Shown: positions 1-8,804 of the stretch, one piece after another | How the letters are laid out: each line of letters begins with the position of its first letter | How positions within the stretch are numbered: the first letter of the stretch is position 1 | Assembly: GCF_001586255.1 (NCBI RefSeq) | Contig: NZ_CP014544.1 | Coordinates: forward strand, 62,001-126,000 | From: Zhongshania aliphaticivorans | Lineage (GTDB): Bacteria; Pseudomonadota; Gammaproteobacteria; Pseudomonadales; Spongiibacteraceae | Reading direction: 5' to 3' | DNA: 64,000 nt | Notes under the pieces: generated by a model | The model's database searches: none | Told to the model about the DNA's origin: nothing | The model's input: only the letters and a program-made list of their open reading frames with translations | Position numbers and translations under genes: made by a program

Positions 1-1
1 C

Positions 2-151
2 GAGTATCAGTTCAATACCCAGCTTAGTTTTTATACGCGCATTTTTAATGTTACCGATCGCCGCTACGCGGAAACCACCAGCAAATATGGCCCGGCGTTT
101 ACCCCCGGCAGTCCACGCCTAGCGACCATTGGCATTAGAGTGGAGCTGTGA
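2..151 (+). CDS. TonB-dependent receptor, C-terminal fragment
   Basis: Only the last 49 codons are in the window; the 5' part lies upstream. The reading frame ends in a short stretch (FNVTDRRYAETTS, then IGIRVEL before the stop) that looks like the final beta strands and aromatic/hydrophobic C-terminus of an outer-membrane TonB-dependent receptor. Its TGA overlaps the ATG of the following PepSY gene (TGATG), so the two are probably translated together. That pairing is common in siderophore or ferric-ion uptake operons, so iron transport is the best guess. The ligand cannot be read from this fragment. Confidence 0.7.
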   Translation, partial: EYQFNTQLSFYTRIFNVTDRRYAETTSKYGPAFTPGSPRLATIGIRVEL

Positions 152-1560
152 TGAAAGCGCATCGCTCGCGGACGCCAAAACTCATCGCACTGCTTCTGCG
201 CTGGCATGCAAGAGTCGGCATGGTCGTTGGCTTGGCTATTATTGGTTGGGGTTTAAGTGGCTTATCCCACCCTATTATTTCGCGCATTCAACCCGTTGCC
301 GACGCCTTTGCTTATAAATTAGACGCCATGTCGACTGCGGACTTGCTTACGGTGGCTGCGGCTAGCGAGCGTGCGGGGATTACGGGCGATGCGAGTGCCG
401 CGCGCTTGCTGGCTTGGCGCGGCCAGCAGTATTACCGCTTAGTTGTCGCGGATGCAGTTATATGGCTAGATGCCCGCACCGGCGAGCTTATCCCCCGTGG
501 TGAACCGGATTATGCGGTGCATCTTGCTCGGCATTATTTAGGCGATCAGCAAAGTGCGATTCAGTCAGTTGAATTGCAGACGTCGTTTGACGATGACTAT
601 GTTTACGTCAACCGATTGCTGCCGGTGTGGCGGGTAAACTTTGCTCGGGACGACGGTATGCGAGTTTATGTGGATACCGCCAGTGACCGCCTCGGTACAG
701 TGGTAAATAACACCAAGGCCATGACCAGCACTTTTTTCCGCAATGTTCACTCGTGGGTATTTATTGAAAACACCGCGCTGCGACTGAGCTTAATGAGCCT
801 CTGCCTAATTGGCGGTGGGCTGATCTCCCTGGCAGGCCTACTGCAATATTACCTGCAGTGGCGAGCCGGTCGCAGCTGGCGACAAAACTCCCTTTTGCGC
901 CTGCATCGCGGCCTTGGTTTAGCTGTAGCGATAACGGCGGTCACTTTTACGGGCAGTGGCTTATACCATTTATGGCAAAAGCAATTTTTGCCCAGCATTG
1001 CCGAGGTGCCGCCGATGGCGGCAGCGCTTAATAAGTTGAGTTTAGATTGGTCCAGCTTAAGTCCCTATTTGGTTCAAGCCGACCTCGTTAATATTGACGA
1101 TGACTATTACTTTCGGGTCTGGGCAGGGGGTGAGCTGCAATACCGACGCGCAGCAAAAGGCGAGCTACTCGCGGATGGTGAAGCGGTTCACGCCCAAGCG
1201 CTTGCGCAGGCTTATATGCCAGTGGACTCCCCGTTAGTGGCAATGCGCACCGTGACCACTTTTGCCGGTGAATACGGCTTTGTGAATAAACGCTTGCCGG
1301 TGATCGCCCTAGATTACGACAATGCCGAGCACCTTAGTGTTTATGTGGAGCCCCGCAGCGGCGCGTTGGCGGCCGTGGTGCGGGACAGCGACCGGGTGGA
1401 AGGCCTAAGTTTTTCAGTGCTGCACAAATGGCATTTCATTGACGGTTTGGGGCGCACTGCCCGAGACAGTATTTCAGCATTTTTTGCTGCGGGCATCGCC
1501 TTGATGTTTATTTTGGGCATGGTTTTGTATATTCGCCGTTGGCGCCGACGTCTTGAGTAA
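151..1560 (+). CDS. PepSY-associated TM helix domain protein
   Basis: A 469-residue inner-membrane protein of the PepSY-TM family, often found beside siderophore receptors and sometimes acting as a ferric-siderophore reductase. Visible are an N-terminal membrane segment (about residues 25-46), a pair of helices around residues 210-270 with HRGLGLAVAI followed by a Gly/Ser-rich helix, two large extracytoplasmic PepSY-like regions, and a last helix ending in RRWRRR. Conserved histidines in or beside the helices (HARVGM, HSWVF, HRGLG, HKWHF) could carry heme or iron. The ATG at 151 overlaps the receptor stop; a GTG at 148 would add one codon. Role in reductive iron release is inferred from family and neighbour. 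Confidence 0.82.
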   Translation: MKAHRSRTPKLIALLLRWHARVGMVVGLAIIGWGLSGLSHPIISRIQPVADAFAYKLDAMSTADLLTVAAASERAGITGDASAARLLAWRGQQYYRLVVADAVIWLDARTGELIPRGEPDYAVHLARHYLGDQQSAIQSVELQTSFDDDYVYVNRLLPVWRVNFARDDGMRVYVDTASDRLGTVVNNTKAMTSTFFRNVHSWVFIENTALRLSLMSLCLIGGGLISLAGLLQYYLQWRAGRSWRQNSLLRLHRGLGLAVAITAVTFTGSGLYHLWQKQFLPSIAEVPPMAAALNKLSLDWSSLSPYLVQADLVNIDDDYYFRVWAGGELQYRRAAKGELLADGEAVHAQALAQAYMPVDSPLVAMRTVTTFAGEYGFVNKRLPVIALDYDNAEHLSVYVEPRSGALAAVVRDSDRVEGLSFSVLHKWHFIDGLGRTARDSISAFFAAGIALMFILGMVLYIRRWRRRLE

Positions 1561-1628
1561 AGCGCGTCATTTCGCTGCTTGGGCTTGAAAAAGCCCCTCG
1601 CAGCCGTCAGGCTGCACCGAGACATTTA

Positions 1629-2075
1629 ATGACGAGCAGCACCATGCCAAGAAAAATCATAGAACTTCCCGAGCGCTTTCTCTTCACCACCGACTACGTG
1701 GTCTTGTACTCAGACGTCAATGTGGCCAATCACCTCGCCGCAGATCGTATTCCTTCCATCGCTATCGAGGCCCAGTTGCGCTTTATCATTGCCCTGGGCT
1801 ATGAGCAGGCCACGGCATTTGAAGAGGCCGGTTTGATTATGGCCCACTCTGAAATCTCCTACCTCTCAGAGACCGATTACGGCGACCGTTTAGAAATAGA
1901 CGTGACGGCAGTAAATTTCACCGCCAAAAGTTTTGATTTACTGTTCAGACTGCGCAATTTAAGCAAGGGCTTAGAAACGGCACGCATTAGAAATACCATG
2001 CTATTTTTTGACTACAGCAGTAAATCGGTATGCGCAGTACCGGAGAGTTTTAAGGCCAACGTTGCGAAGCTGTGA
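1629..2075 (+). CDS. Acyl-CoA thioesterase-like hotdog protein
   Basis: 148 residues with the pattern of single hotdog-fold thioesterases of the 4HBT type: an N-terminal YVVLYSDVNVANHL stretch where the family usually has the catalytic Asp and Asn/His, a long central helix, then SEISYLSETDYGDRLEIDV and an alternating beta-sheet half. Such enzymes hydrolyse acyl-CoA thioesters in the cytoplasm. Substrate is unknown. It sits alone between the PepSY gene and an outer-membrane protein gene with only short gaps. A second in-frame ATG at 1644 could be the start. Confidence 0.7.
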   Translation: MTSSTMPRKIIELPERFLFTTDYVVLYSDVNVANHLAADRIPSIAIEAQLRFIIALGYEQATAFEEAGLIMAHSEISYLSETDYGDRLEIDVTAVNFTAKSFDLLFRLRNLSKGLETARIRNTMLFFDYSSKSVCAVPESFKANVAKL

Positions 2076-2102
2076 CATTTCCAAGTGAATGAGGTTGACG
2101 GC

Positions 2103-2945
2103 GTGCTTAAAAAAGCTGCGTTACTGACACTCGCGTTGAGCGTGTTCCCCCTTACTCAGGCGGAAGAGCTCAATACCGGCATGCTGCCAAAATGGGAGCT
2201 AGGCCTAGGTCTGGCTGCCTTGAGTCTGCCGGACTATCCCGGTGCCGATCAGGGGCGCAGTTATGTACTGCCCTTCCCGTATTTGATTTATCGCGGTGAG
2301 CGCTTGAAAGCCAATCGGGACGGTTTGCGTGGCCTATTATTTGAACATCCCCGATGGGATCTCGATATTTCCGCTGGTGGCAGTTTGCCCGTAAATAGCA
2401 AAGACAATCGCGCCCGCGAAGGCATGGATGACCTCGACTTTAGCTTTGAATTTGGGCCGTCTCTGCGCTTTAAACTACGTGATACCCCAATTGAAAGTTT
2501 ACAGCTGCGCTTTAATTTGCGCGCCCTGCTAGCGGTGGATGGTTTTCCGGGTATGTCTTATGAAGGCTGGGTATTAAATCCAGAATTGCGCTGGCAGCAA
2601 CAGCTAACAGAGGCGCTATCTTGGGGCGCAAGCCTGCAGACGCGCTATGGCAGTGATGACTACCACAATTATTTTTACGGCGTTGCACCGCGTTTTGCGA
2701 CGCTCAATCGGCCCGCCTATCAGGCCGATGCGGGTCATAATAGTAGCGGCGTGGCTTTGAATGTTCGCTGGCATGCTAACGCCGATTGGCGAATCAGTGC
2801 CGCGATGAGTTATATCGATTTACGCGATGCTAGTTTTAACGATAGCCCACTTTTTAAGAAAAACAGTGGCGCGTATTTTAGCCTATCGATGGCGCGCATT
2901 TTCTGGCGTGCAACTAAGCGAGTAGATTTTGGCCCAGCAGAGTGA
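2103..2945 (+). CDS. MipA/OmpV family outer-membrane protein
   Basis: An outer-membrane beta-barrel protein of the MipA/OmpV family, whose members scaffold murein enzymes or respond to osmotic conditions. After a signal peptide (LKKAALLTLALSVFPLTQAEE) comes the typical family opening WELGLGLAALSLPDYPGADQ and a barrel of amphipathic strands ending near FWRATKR. The frame is open from a GTG at 2085. I prefer the GTG at 2103, because TGAGG lies 8-9 bases upstream and the resulting product starts directly with a clean signal peptide (280 residues). The specific role here is unknown. Confidence 0.8.
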   Translation: MLKKAALLTLALSVFPLTQAEELNTGMLPKWELGLGLAALSLPDYPGADQGRSYVLPFPYLIYRGERLKANRDGLRGLLFEHPRWDLDISAGGSLPVNSKDNRAREGMDDLDFSFEFGPSLRFKLRDTPIESLQLRFNLRALLAVDGFPGMSYEGWVLNPELRWQQQLTEALSWGASLQTRYGSDDYHNYFYGVAPRFATLNRPAYQADAGHNSSGVALNVRWHANADWRISAAMSYIDLRDASFNDSPLFKKNSGAYFSLSMARIFWRATKRVDFGPAE

Positions 2946-3027
2946 GCTGAACTGCCGCTGTGATTGGGCTACAATAAGCCCATAATATTGACTTTCCCCC
3001 TGCCGTTTATCTTGGAAATATTGTTTT

Positions 3028-4266
3028 ATGCCCCACTCTGCACAGGCAAGCGCGGTCGTTATCGGCGGCGGCCCAGCGGGCTTAATGGCTGCCGAGCAGT
3101 TGAGCGCAGCGGGTTGTGCAGTGGCGGTTTACGACAGCATGCCTACCGTCGGTAGAAAATTTTTGCGCGCCGGAATCGGCGGTCTCAATCTGACTCACAA
3201 TGAAGAGTGGCCAAATTTTATTGCCCGCTTTGGCGACCGCGCACCCTTATTGCAGCCGTGTTTAGACGCCTTTAATGCCGAGTCTCTAAGGGCTTGGACG
3301 GCGGATTTAGGGGTAGAAACTTTTGTTGGTAGTTCGGGGCGCGTATTTCCCGTTGAAAAAAAAGCCGCCCCGCTTTTGCGCCGCTGGTTGCAGAGATTGC
3401 GGGCCAGCGGTGTGCGTATTCATCACCGTCACCACTGGCGGGGATGGGGTGCCGACGGTGAAATCCTAATTCAAGGGCCAGAGCAAAGCCTGAGTCTTAA
3501 ACCTGATGTTATGGTGTTCGCACTGGGTGGTGGCAGTTGGTCGGCACTGGGTTCTACCGGTAAGTGGCTCGAGCTATTTGCGCAGCGGGGTATTCAATGC
3601 GCTGGCTGGCGGCCAAGTAATTGCGGCTTTGAATACCCATGGCGGCCTGATTTTATCGCCGAGCACTCTGGCGCTCCGCTTAAAACCGTGGCGATTAGCG
3701 TCACCGATTGCCATGGCCAGCTTTGGCGACAGCAGGGCGATGCCGTTATCTCGGCCTACGGCATTGAGGGTGGTCCGGTATACGGTGTATCGGCGCCAAT
3801 TCGTGACGAAATTGCGGAGCGTGGCCAGTGCACGGTTTATTGGGATTTGGACCCCGACCGCAGTGTAGAGAAACTGCAACAGGCGATTGCTAAGCGTCGT
3901 CCCAAGGACTCCCTTGCCAATGTACTGCGTAAACAATGCGGGCTGTCTGGCAGTAAACTAGCCCTGTTCAAAACCCTGACCAGCAAGGCGCAGATGGCAA
4001 ATATAGATGCCATACCGGCGCTGATTAAAGCCTTGCCGCAAACCTTGTGCAGCACCCGCAGTTTAGATGAGGCTATTAGTACCGCCGGGGGGGTTTGTTT
4101 TAGCGAGTTAGATGAAAACTTTATGCTAAAAAAACTGCCGGGCACTTACTGCGTGGGTGAAATGTTGGACTGGGAGGCACCCACAGGTGGCTATTTATTA
4201 ACAGCGTGCTTTGCGAGTGGCCGCTGGGTGGGGCGTGCGGCGAGTAAACGACTTTCTGCGTACTAA
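3028..4266 (+). CDS. TIGR03862/HI0933-like FAD flavoprotein (YhiN/BaiN family)
   Basis: 412 residues with an N-terminal dinucleotide-binding motif VVIGGGPAGLMAAEQL, the family signature VGRKFLRAGIGGLNLTHNEE, and a C-terminal FAD-contact region STAGGVCFSELDENFM...GTYCVGEMLDWEAPTGGYLL. This is the NAD(P)/FAD-dependent oxidoreductase family related to HI0933/YhiN; the motif spacing fits the TIGR03862 subgroup. Its substrate is not established, although one gut member (BaiN) reduces bile-acid enones. It is a stand-alone gene followed by DUF2164. The family call is firm, the reaction is not. Confidence 0.85.
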   Translation: MPHSAQASAVVIGGGPAGLMAAEQLSAAGCAVAVYDSMPTVGRKFLRAGIGGLNLTHNEEWPNFIARFGDRAPLLQPCLDAFNAESLRAWTADLGVETFVGSSGRVFPVEKKAAPLLRRWLQRLRASGVRIHHRHHWRGWGADGEILIQGPEQSLSLKPDVMVFALGGGSWSALGSTGKWLELFAQRGIQCAGWRPSNCGFEYPWRPDFIAEHSGAPLKTVAISVTDCHGQLWRQQGDAVISAYGIEGGPVYGVSAPIRDEIAERGQCTVYWDLDPDRSVEKLQQAIAKRRPKDSLANVLRKQCGLSGSKLALFKTLTSKAQMANIDAIPALIKALPQTLCSTRSLDEAISTAGGVCFSELDENFMLKKLPGTYCVGEMLDWEAPTGGYLLTACFASGRWVGRAASKRLSAY

Positions 4267-4304
4267 ATTATTTATGTTTAAGCACTTCAAATGGAGATTT
4301 AAAA

Positions 4305-4559
4305 ATGGCGATGATAGAGTTTTCCGCCGACGAAAAAACGCTAATTATTGACAAGGTGCAGCGCTATTTTATCGCTGAATTAGACCACGATATTGGTAAG
4401 TTTGAAGCCGAATTTTTGATCGATTTTTTCTCGGAGGAAGTCGGCGCTTACTTTTACAACCGGGGCCTTAATGATGCCAAGGCCGTTTTGGAGGCAAAAT
4501 TAGCGTCTATTTCGGATGATTTATACGAAATAGAAAAGCCGACGAATTTTGTGCGTTAG
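4305..4559 (+). CDS. DUF2164 small protein
   Basis: 84-residue acidic protein matching the DUF2164 family: opens IEFSADEKTLIIDKVQRYF, with the conserved GKFEAEFLIDFFSEEVGAYFYNRG core. No membrane segment or signal peptide. The family occurs widely in proteobacteria without a known function. A GGAG lies about 10 bases before the ATG. It ends 40 bp before the convergent P450 gene. Confidence 0.8.
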   Translation: MAMIEFSADEKTLIIDKVQRYFIAELDHDIGKFEAEFLIDFFSEEVGAYFYNRGLNDAKAVLEAKLASISDDLYEIEKPTNFVR

Positions 4560-4599
4560 ACTCGATCTTTATGACTAGTCGTGCCCAACGCCGCGTTGC

Positions 4600-5946
4600 T
4601 CATGCCCGCCACTGCAAACGATAATCCTCAGGGAAGGGGCCGTCTTTAAAGTCCATGACCGAACTGGCGCGCAGGTCGGTGCGGCGTAAAACCTGACGCA
4701 CCATTTCTGGAATCATCGCCATGCCCAGGTATTTGCCCAAACATTCGTGGGAGGCAAAGCCAAAGTTGAAGTGGTGGTAATAATTTCGTTCGGGTTGGAA
4801 GTCGTCTGGCTGGTCATAGGCGTAGTCATCAAACATGGCCGACTGGGTGAGTAGCAGTACATTGCTATTGGCGGGGATGGTTGTTTGCCAGGCGCAGCCA
4901 TTCGCCAATGTGTAATCTTGGGCAGTGCGACGAAATACATAGGGCGCGATGGGCACAAAGCGCAGCGCTTCCCACACCATTTTGTCAAAGACCTCAACAT
5001 CCTCTAGCTGGGCTGCCCGCTGCGCCGAGGCAAGCAAACTCTCGTGGGCCAAAAAATACTGTATGGTTTGGGCCACCGCTTGCGAGGTGGTTTCTACTGC
5101 ACCAATTAATAATCCGCCTGCGTTGACACCCACCCGCAGTAGCGAAAAGTCGACTTCCTTAGCAAAGCTACTGCGCAGCATTCGACTAACAATATCGTCG
5201 CTCGCTGCTGGCGGTTGTTGGCCAGCGAGTTTGCGGAACAGGGCTTTTAATCCATACCAGCCAATGAGCAGAATGTTTTTAGCTTGCTCAGCCTTGACCA
5301 CGATAAGTTTGCGGGCCATTAGCTTTGTTATATAGCTCACTAGCTCACTGGATACTTTATTGTGCTCATCAATAATGTGTTGGTGTTTTTCGGGGCTATT
5401 TAAATCAAAGGGCTGATTGTGAAAGGCGTCATATTGATTCCAGAACGACCATTTAATCAGCTCCTTTTTATCAACGCCGTCTAAACCAAAATAATCTTGT
5501 ACGAGAATAGTTGGCACTGTGCGGCAATAGTCGTTAACAATTTCAATATTCCCTGCGGCGCCATCTAAAATGTCTTTGCTGGCCCTGGCAATAAGCTGCC
5601 GAACCCGGGGAATATCGTCGCGGTTGAGCATGCCCTGCATCAGGGATTTTTCGCGATAATGCAGGGCATCATCGTCGTGAGCCATTAAATAGCCGGGATC
5701 ATCGGCGGTCACACCCATCTTTGATTTATACAAATCTACAGTAAATATTTTTGGCATTTGCAGGGCGTCGCGCACGTCACAGAACTTGGCAACGAGTACG
5801 CACTCTGGGGTAATTAAAATTGGCCGCTCGGCGCGCAGTTGTTTAAAAAAGGGCAGCGGCTCGGATTTCATCCAAGCCTGCACCATGGGGTATTTCTCAG
5901 CTATTGGCGCAGCGTCATACTCCGGTAAATAATTGCGTGTATTCAT
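4600..5946 (-). CDS. Cytochrome P450
   Basis: 448-residue soluble bacterial P450. Visible are the I-helix ending GAVETTSQAV, the K-helix ExxR (EALR), a PERF-like region (PDDFQPERN) and the heme loop FGFASHECLG with ligand Cys402. The fourth position of the heme loop, normally Gly, is Ala. No ferredoxin or ferredoxin-reductase gene is nearby. It lies 19 bp downstream of the diheme cytochrome c gene on the same strand, so the two are almost certainly co-transcribed. Substrate is not readable; hydroxylation or hydroperoxide rearrangement of a lipid-like compound is possible (see findings). The P450 call is firm. Confidence 0.92.
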   Translation of the reverse strand: MNTRNYLPEYDAAPIAEKYPMVQAWMKSEPLPFFKQLRAERPILITPECVLVAKFCDVRDALQMPKIFTVDLYKSKMGVTADDPGYLMAHDDDALHYREKSLMQGMLNRDDIPRVRQLIARASKDILDGAAGNIEIVNDYCRTVPTILVQDYFGLDGVDKKELIKWSFWNQYDAFHNQPFDLNSPEKHQHIIDEHNKVSSELVSYITKLMARKLIVVKAEQAKNILLIGWYGLKALFRKLAGQQPPAASDDIVSRMLRSSFAKEVDFSLLRVGVNAGGLLIGAVETTSQAVAQTIQYFLAHESLLASAQRAAQLEDVEVFDKMVWEALRFVPIAPYVFRRTAQDYTLANGCAWQTTIPANSNVLLLTQSAMFDDYAYDQPDDFQPERNYYHHFNFGFASHECLGKYLGMAMIPEMVRQVLRRTDLRASSVMDFKDGPFPEDYRLQWRA

Positions 5947-5965
5947 GTTGGGTCCCCGTCATCCT

Positions 5966-8134
5966 TTACAAGGTTTTGATATATTCGATTAGATCCCAGC
6001 GCTGCTTGGGCGTTAAGGCTGGCAGTACGGTTTTACCGTCCAGTTGGGGTGTGCGCCCCGCGCCGTATTCGTGGCCTGCGTTTAAGTCCCCGACTCTGAA
6101 GGTCGTAAAGTTAGAACCGTCGTAGCCGCTGCTGCGCAAACCAACTTTAACAGGATCAAATTCTCGGCTGCCCACTTTAAATTCATCGGGTCGATACTCT
6201 CCTTCCTCTGGGTCGGCAATACAGCCCGCCACCACGGGTTCTGGGCACAGCCGTTTTTTCGGTAGCAGTAAATCGTATAAGCTGGGTACCGAGCCGTTGT
6301 GCAAGAATGGCGCCGTCGCCCAAATGCCATTAAGGGAGCGCGCCTTATAGGCTAGCAGTGAGTTATACGGTTGCGCTGTGGTGTCGGCTTGGTAATTACC
6401 ACTTTTGATGGTGGCTTTAATCTCGTTGTCGAAAAAAGACATCGCAATAGTGTAGAACCAATCTAAGACTCGACGAATTGAATTTTTATCTGGGTCAGGT
6501 GTGGCGACCACGCCTTTGGTGGCCGACGTGAGTATTTGTACCACTGGGGCATCGACGGCAATATAGAGTTTGCCGACATCCGTGGCCTGTACGGTCTGGT
6601 TAAAATTGCCCGATTTGCCCGAGCTGTTAACGCTATTCACCGCCATTGCCGGATCGGTGCCTACTAAATTTATGTCCATCATTTTGCCAATGACGACGCG
6701 ATCCCAGTTGTCGGGTTTAATGACTTCGTGGCAAGACTGGCAGTATTGAGCGTAGACAAAGCGGCCGCGCTCGGCTTTTTTAAGGTCGATTTTCCCCAGT
6801 ATTTGCTCTGGCCATTTTGGCGATTGCAAACCACGTAAATGCGACTCGAGGCGTTGCAGGTTTACTAAATCAATAGACGATTTAAAATCGATTTGCTCAC
6901 TCTTCCTGCTCTGCCCGGTTATCCATGCCGAGATAGACGAGAAATTGAAACCGGGTTTATGAGAAGACCAATCTAATTTGCCAAATACGCCAATGACTTC
7001 GCCAGCATTGCGGCCCAGTGGTCCCACGCCGGCATTATTCGCCAAGCCATTCCATTGCACATAGTCAGACTGCGCAATATCCCAAAGAAAGGGGTAGCTA
7101 ACCGGTGCATCGGGTTCATTAAAAATCATATTGCGAATGCGCAATAGTTCGCGCTGGCTTAGTCCGGGGTAGTCTCCGTCGCTAGAGGCTAAGCGTGTTA
7201 GCACTAGAGCGAATTGTGAGTCTATTAATATATTTTCGCCGACCCCTTCAAGTACGGCATTTATTTGGCTGGCGTTAAGCAGTGGTCGGCCAGTGACTGA
7301 GGTACTTAGTGCCAAGGCTTCGGCGAGTTGTTCGCGGTTAATAATATGCTGCAACACGCGGTTGTATATCCGGCCAAAAGCGTCGAGTCGGGCATAGCCA
7401 TATTTGATGTGACTGTGGTTTACGGTGTTATATAAAGCAATAATTTGCATCCACTCACGAAGATCGCTAATGACTTTATCGGCCTCGTGGTAATTATTGT
7501 TTAGGGCCAAGACCTTGTCGACAAAGCGGTTGAGCTTGGCATCGTCTTTGAGGGTGGCCGCCATGGATTTTTCCAGTGCGTGTAAAAAGCTGACAAGATC
7601 TGCCATGGCTGGGCCGCCGTCAATGCGAATCGCCTGGCCTTGATAATTGATTTGTCCAGTGTGGCAGGCAGCACAGGTAAAGCCCATGTAATCGTGGCCT
7701 TGATAACTGTCTTTTACAAAGCCAACGGGTAAGCCATCGGGATTGAAGAAAGTCGATTTTTGCGGCAGGTAGCGAAACTTGTCGATATTGAGATCGGCGC
7801 GAAACAATTTCTCGCTGGCTTCTTGCTCTAAGACTAAAAAGAAATCGTAGGGAATGAGGTCAGAGCCTTGAGTGGTATTGTAAAACCACAGGCTGTCGGC
7901 GGCATCCCAGCCTTGATCGCCAGTGTAAACTGGGGTGCTATAACTCTCGCCAAAAGCGCCGTTGGCGATTGCGATGGCGCCGCGATCCGGATCTTGATCC
8001 CAGTGTTGGTAGGTTTTGCCCGCAGCGAGCGCTAGGGCCATGATTAAACCGAGTATTAAGATGAAAATAAACAGCAACTTGCGGTAGCGATACGCTAAGA
8101 CGAGCGGGCTGGCGGCACGGGATAATATGGACAT
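5966..8134 (-). CDS. RoxA/MauG-like membrane-anchored diheme cytochrome c
   Basis: 722 residues. A membrane anchor (LLFIFILILGLIMALALA) near the N-terminus is followed by a large periplasmic domain with two c-heme motifs, CAACH (154-158) and CQSCH (465-469), and the family stretch LNGIWATAPFLHNGSVPSLY near the C-terminus. The pattern and size resemble the diheme peroxidase superfamily branch that holds rubber oxygenase RoxA and the Pseudomonas oleate dioxygenase/diol synthase (PA2077/PA2078). Either dioxygenase or peroxidase activity is possible. The frame opens at a TTG (8152), but AAGGAG placed 7 bases before the ATG at 8134 decides the start. First gene of a pair with the P450. Confidence 0.8.
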   Translation of the reverse strand: MSILSRAASPLVLAYRYRKLLFIFILILGLIMALALAAGKTYQHWDQDPDRGAIAIANGAFGESYSTPVYTGDQGWDAADSLWFYNTTQGSDLIPYDFFLVLEQEASEKLFRADLNIDKFRYLPQKSTFFNPDGLPVGFVKDSYQGHDYMGFTCAACHTGQINYQGQAIRIDGGPAMADLVSFLHALEKSMAATLKDDAKLNRFVDKVLALNNNYHEADKVISDLREWMQIIALYNTVNHSHIKYGYARLDAFGRIYNRVLQHIINREQLAEALALSTSVTGRPLLNASQINAVLEGVGENILIDSQFALVLTRLASSDGDYPGLSQRELLRIRNMIFNEPDAPVSYPFLWDIAQSDYVQWNGLANNAGVGPLGRNAGEVIGVFGKLDWSSHKPGFNFSSISAWITGQSRKSEQIDFKSSIDLVNLQRLESHLRGLQSPKWPEQILGKIDLKKAERGRFVYAQYCQSCHEVIKPDNWDRVVIGKMMDINLVGTDPAMAVNSVNSSGKSGNFNQTVQATDVGKLYIAVDAPVVQILTSATKGVVATPDPDKNSIRRVLDWFYTIAMSFFDNEIKATIKSGNYQADTTAQPYNSLLAYKARSLNGIWATAPFLHNGSVPSLYDLLLPKKRLCPEPVVAGCIADPEEGEYRPDEFKVGSREFDPVKVGLRSSGYDGSNFTTFRVGDLNAGHEYGAGRTPQLDGKTVLPALTPKQRWDLIEYIKTL

Positions 8135-8804
8135 TTGGGCGCTCCTTGCCAAATTAATACGATTTTATTATTGTGTGTGACATAGTGAAGTGCCGACAAA
8201 AGCACTGATAATACTGAGCTTAGTGAATATCGACGTGCTCAATAAATAGCAGTTAAAAATGAATTTAGCAAACAAAGGCTGCTATATAAGTAAAAAATTA
8301 TCACTATGTCATATCGCTAAATCTGCGCAACAACGCTGGGGGAAACGGCTGGCCATTTAATGGCGAAGGCCCTCAGTATCCGCTATGGCAGTAGCTCCTT
8401 GATTTTGATTACGCCATTTTTTGTGTCTCAGCAGATGCCGCTGGATGCGCGACGTTTCCATCTCACTTTTTATTGATCGCTAATTTAAAACACGAGTACC
8501 GCAGGCGTGAGCATGCCTGATGATGTGGGTCGCACGCTAGGTTTTCGATTCTCTGTTCAAACACCTTAGCTACCGCCGTGGGTGATTTAATGACTAAACC
8601 CCTAGATTAAGGTGGCGTGGATTTTGGCACAGTTGCCTCCTCGGCTGTATTGGCATTGCTTTTAGTGGCGACGGTCATTTGCGCAAGATGGCGACTTCCA
8701 GTCTCAGTTAGGGCATTGACTTAACGTTGCTCAGGTTTTCGAGAGGCGAGTGAGTTATCATTAGCGGCTAAGATTACTACACGCTAATAAGAAGGGACGC
8801 GCTT
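8135..8804. other. Long intergenic region without a recognisable gene
   Basis: About 670 bp between the divergent diheme cytochrome and AddB-like genes. The first 200 bases are AT-rich and probably hold the promoter of the P450/cytochrome pair. The longest ATG frame I find is 38 codons (from 8360) without similarity to anything known to me. From about 8590 a frame reading MTKPLD, a stop, then GGVDFGTVASSAVLALLLVA looks like hydrophobic protein sequence interrupted by a stop, possibly the relic of a membrane protein. No RNA gene or terminator was seen. Confidence 0.4.

Noticed and set aside
8360-8476. 38-codon ORF starting MAKALSIRYG in the gap before the AddB-like gene
   Set aside because: Too short, without a ribosome site or similarity to anything known to me.
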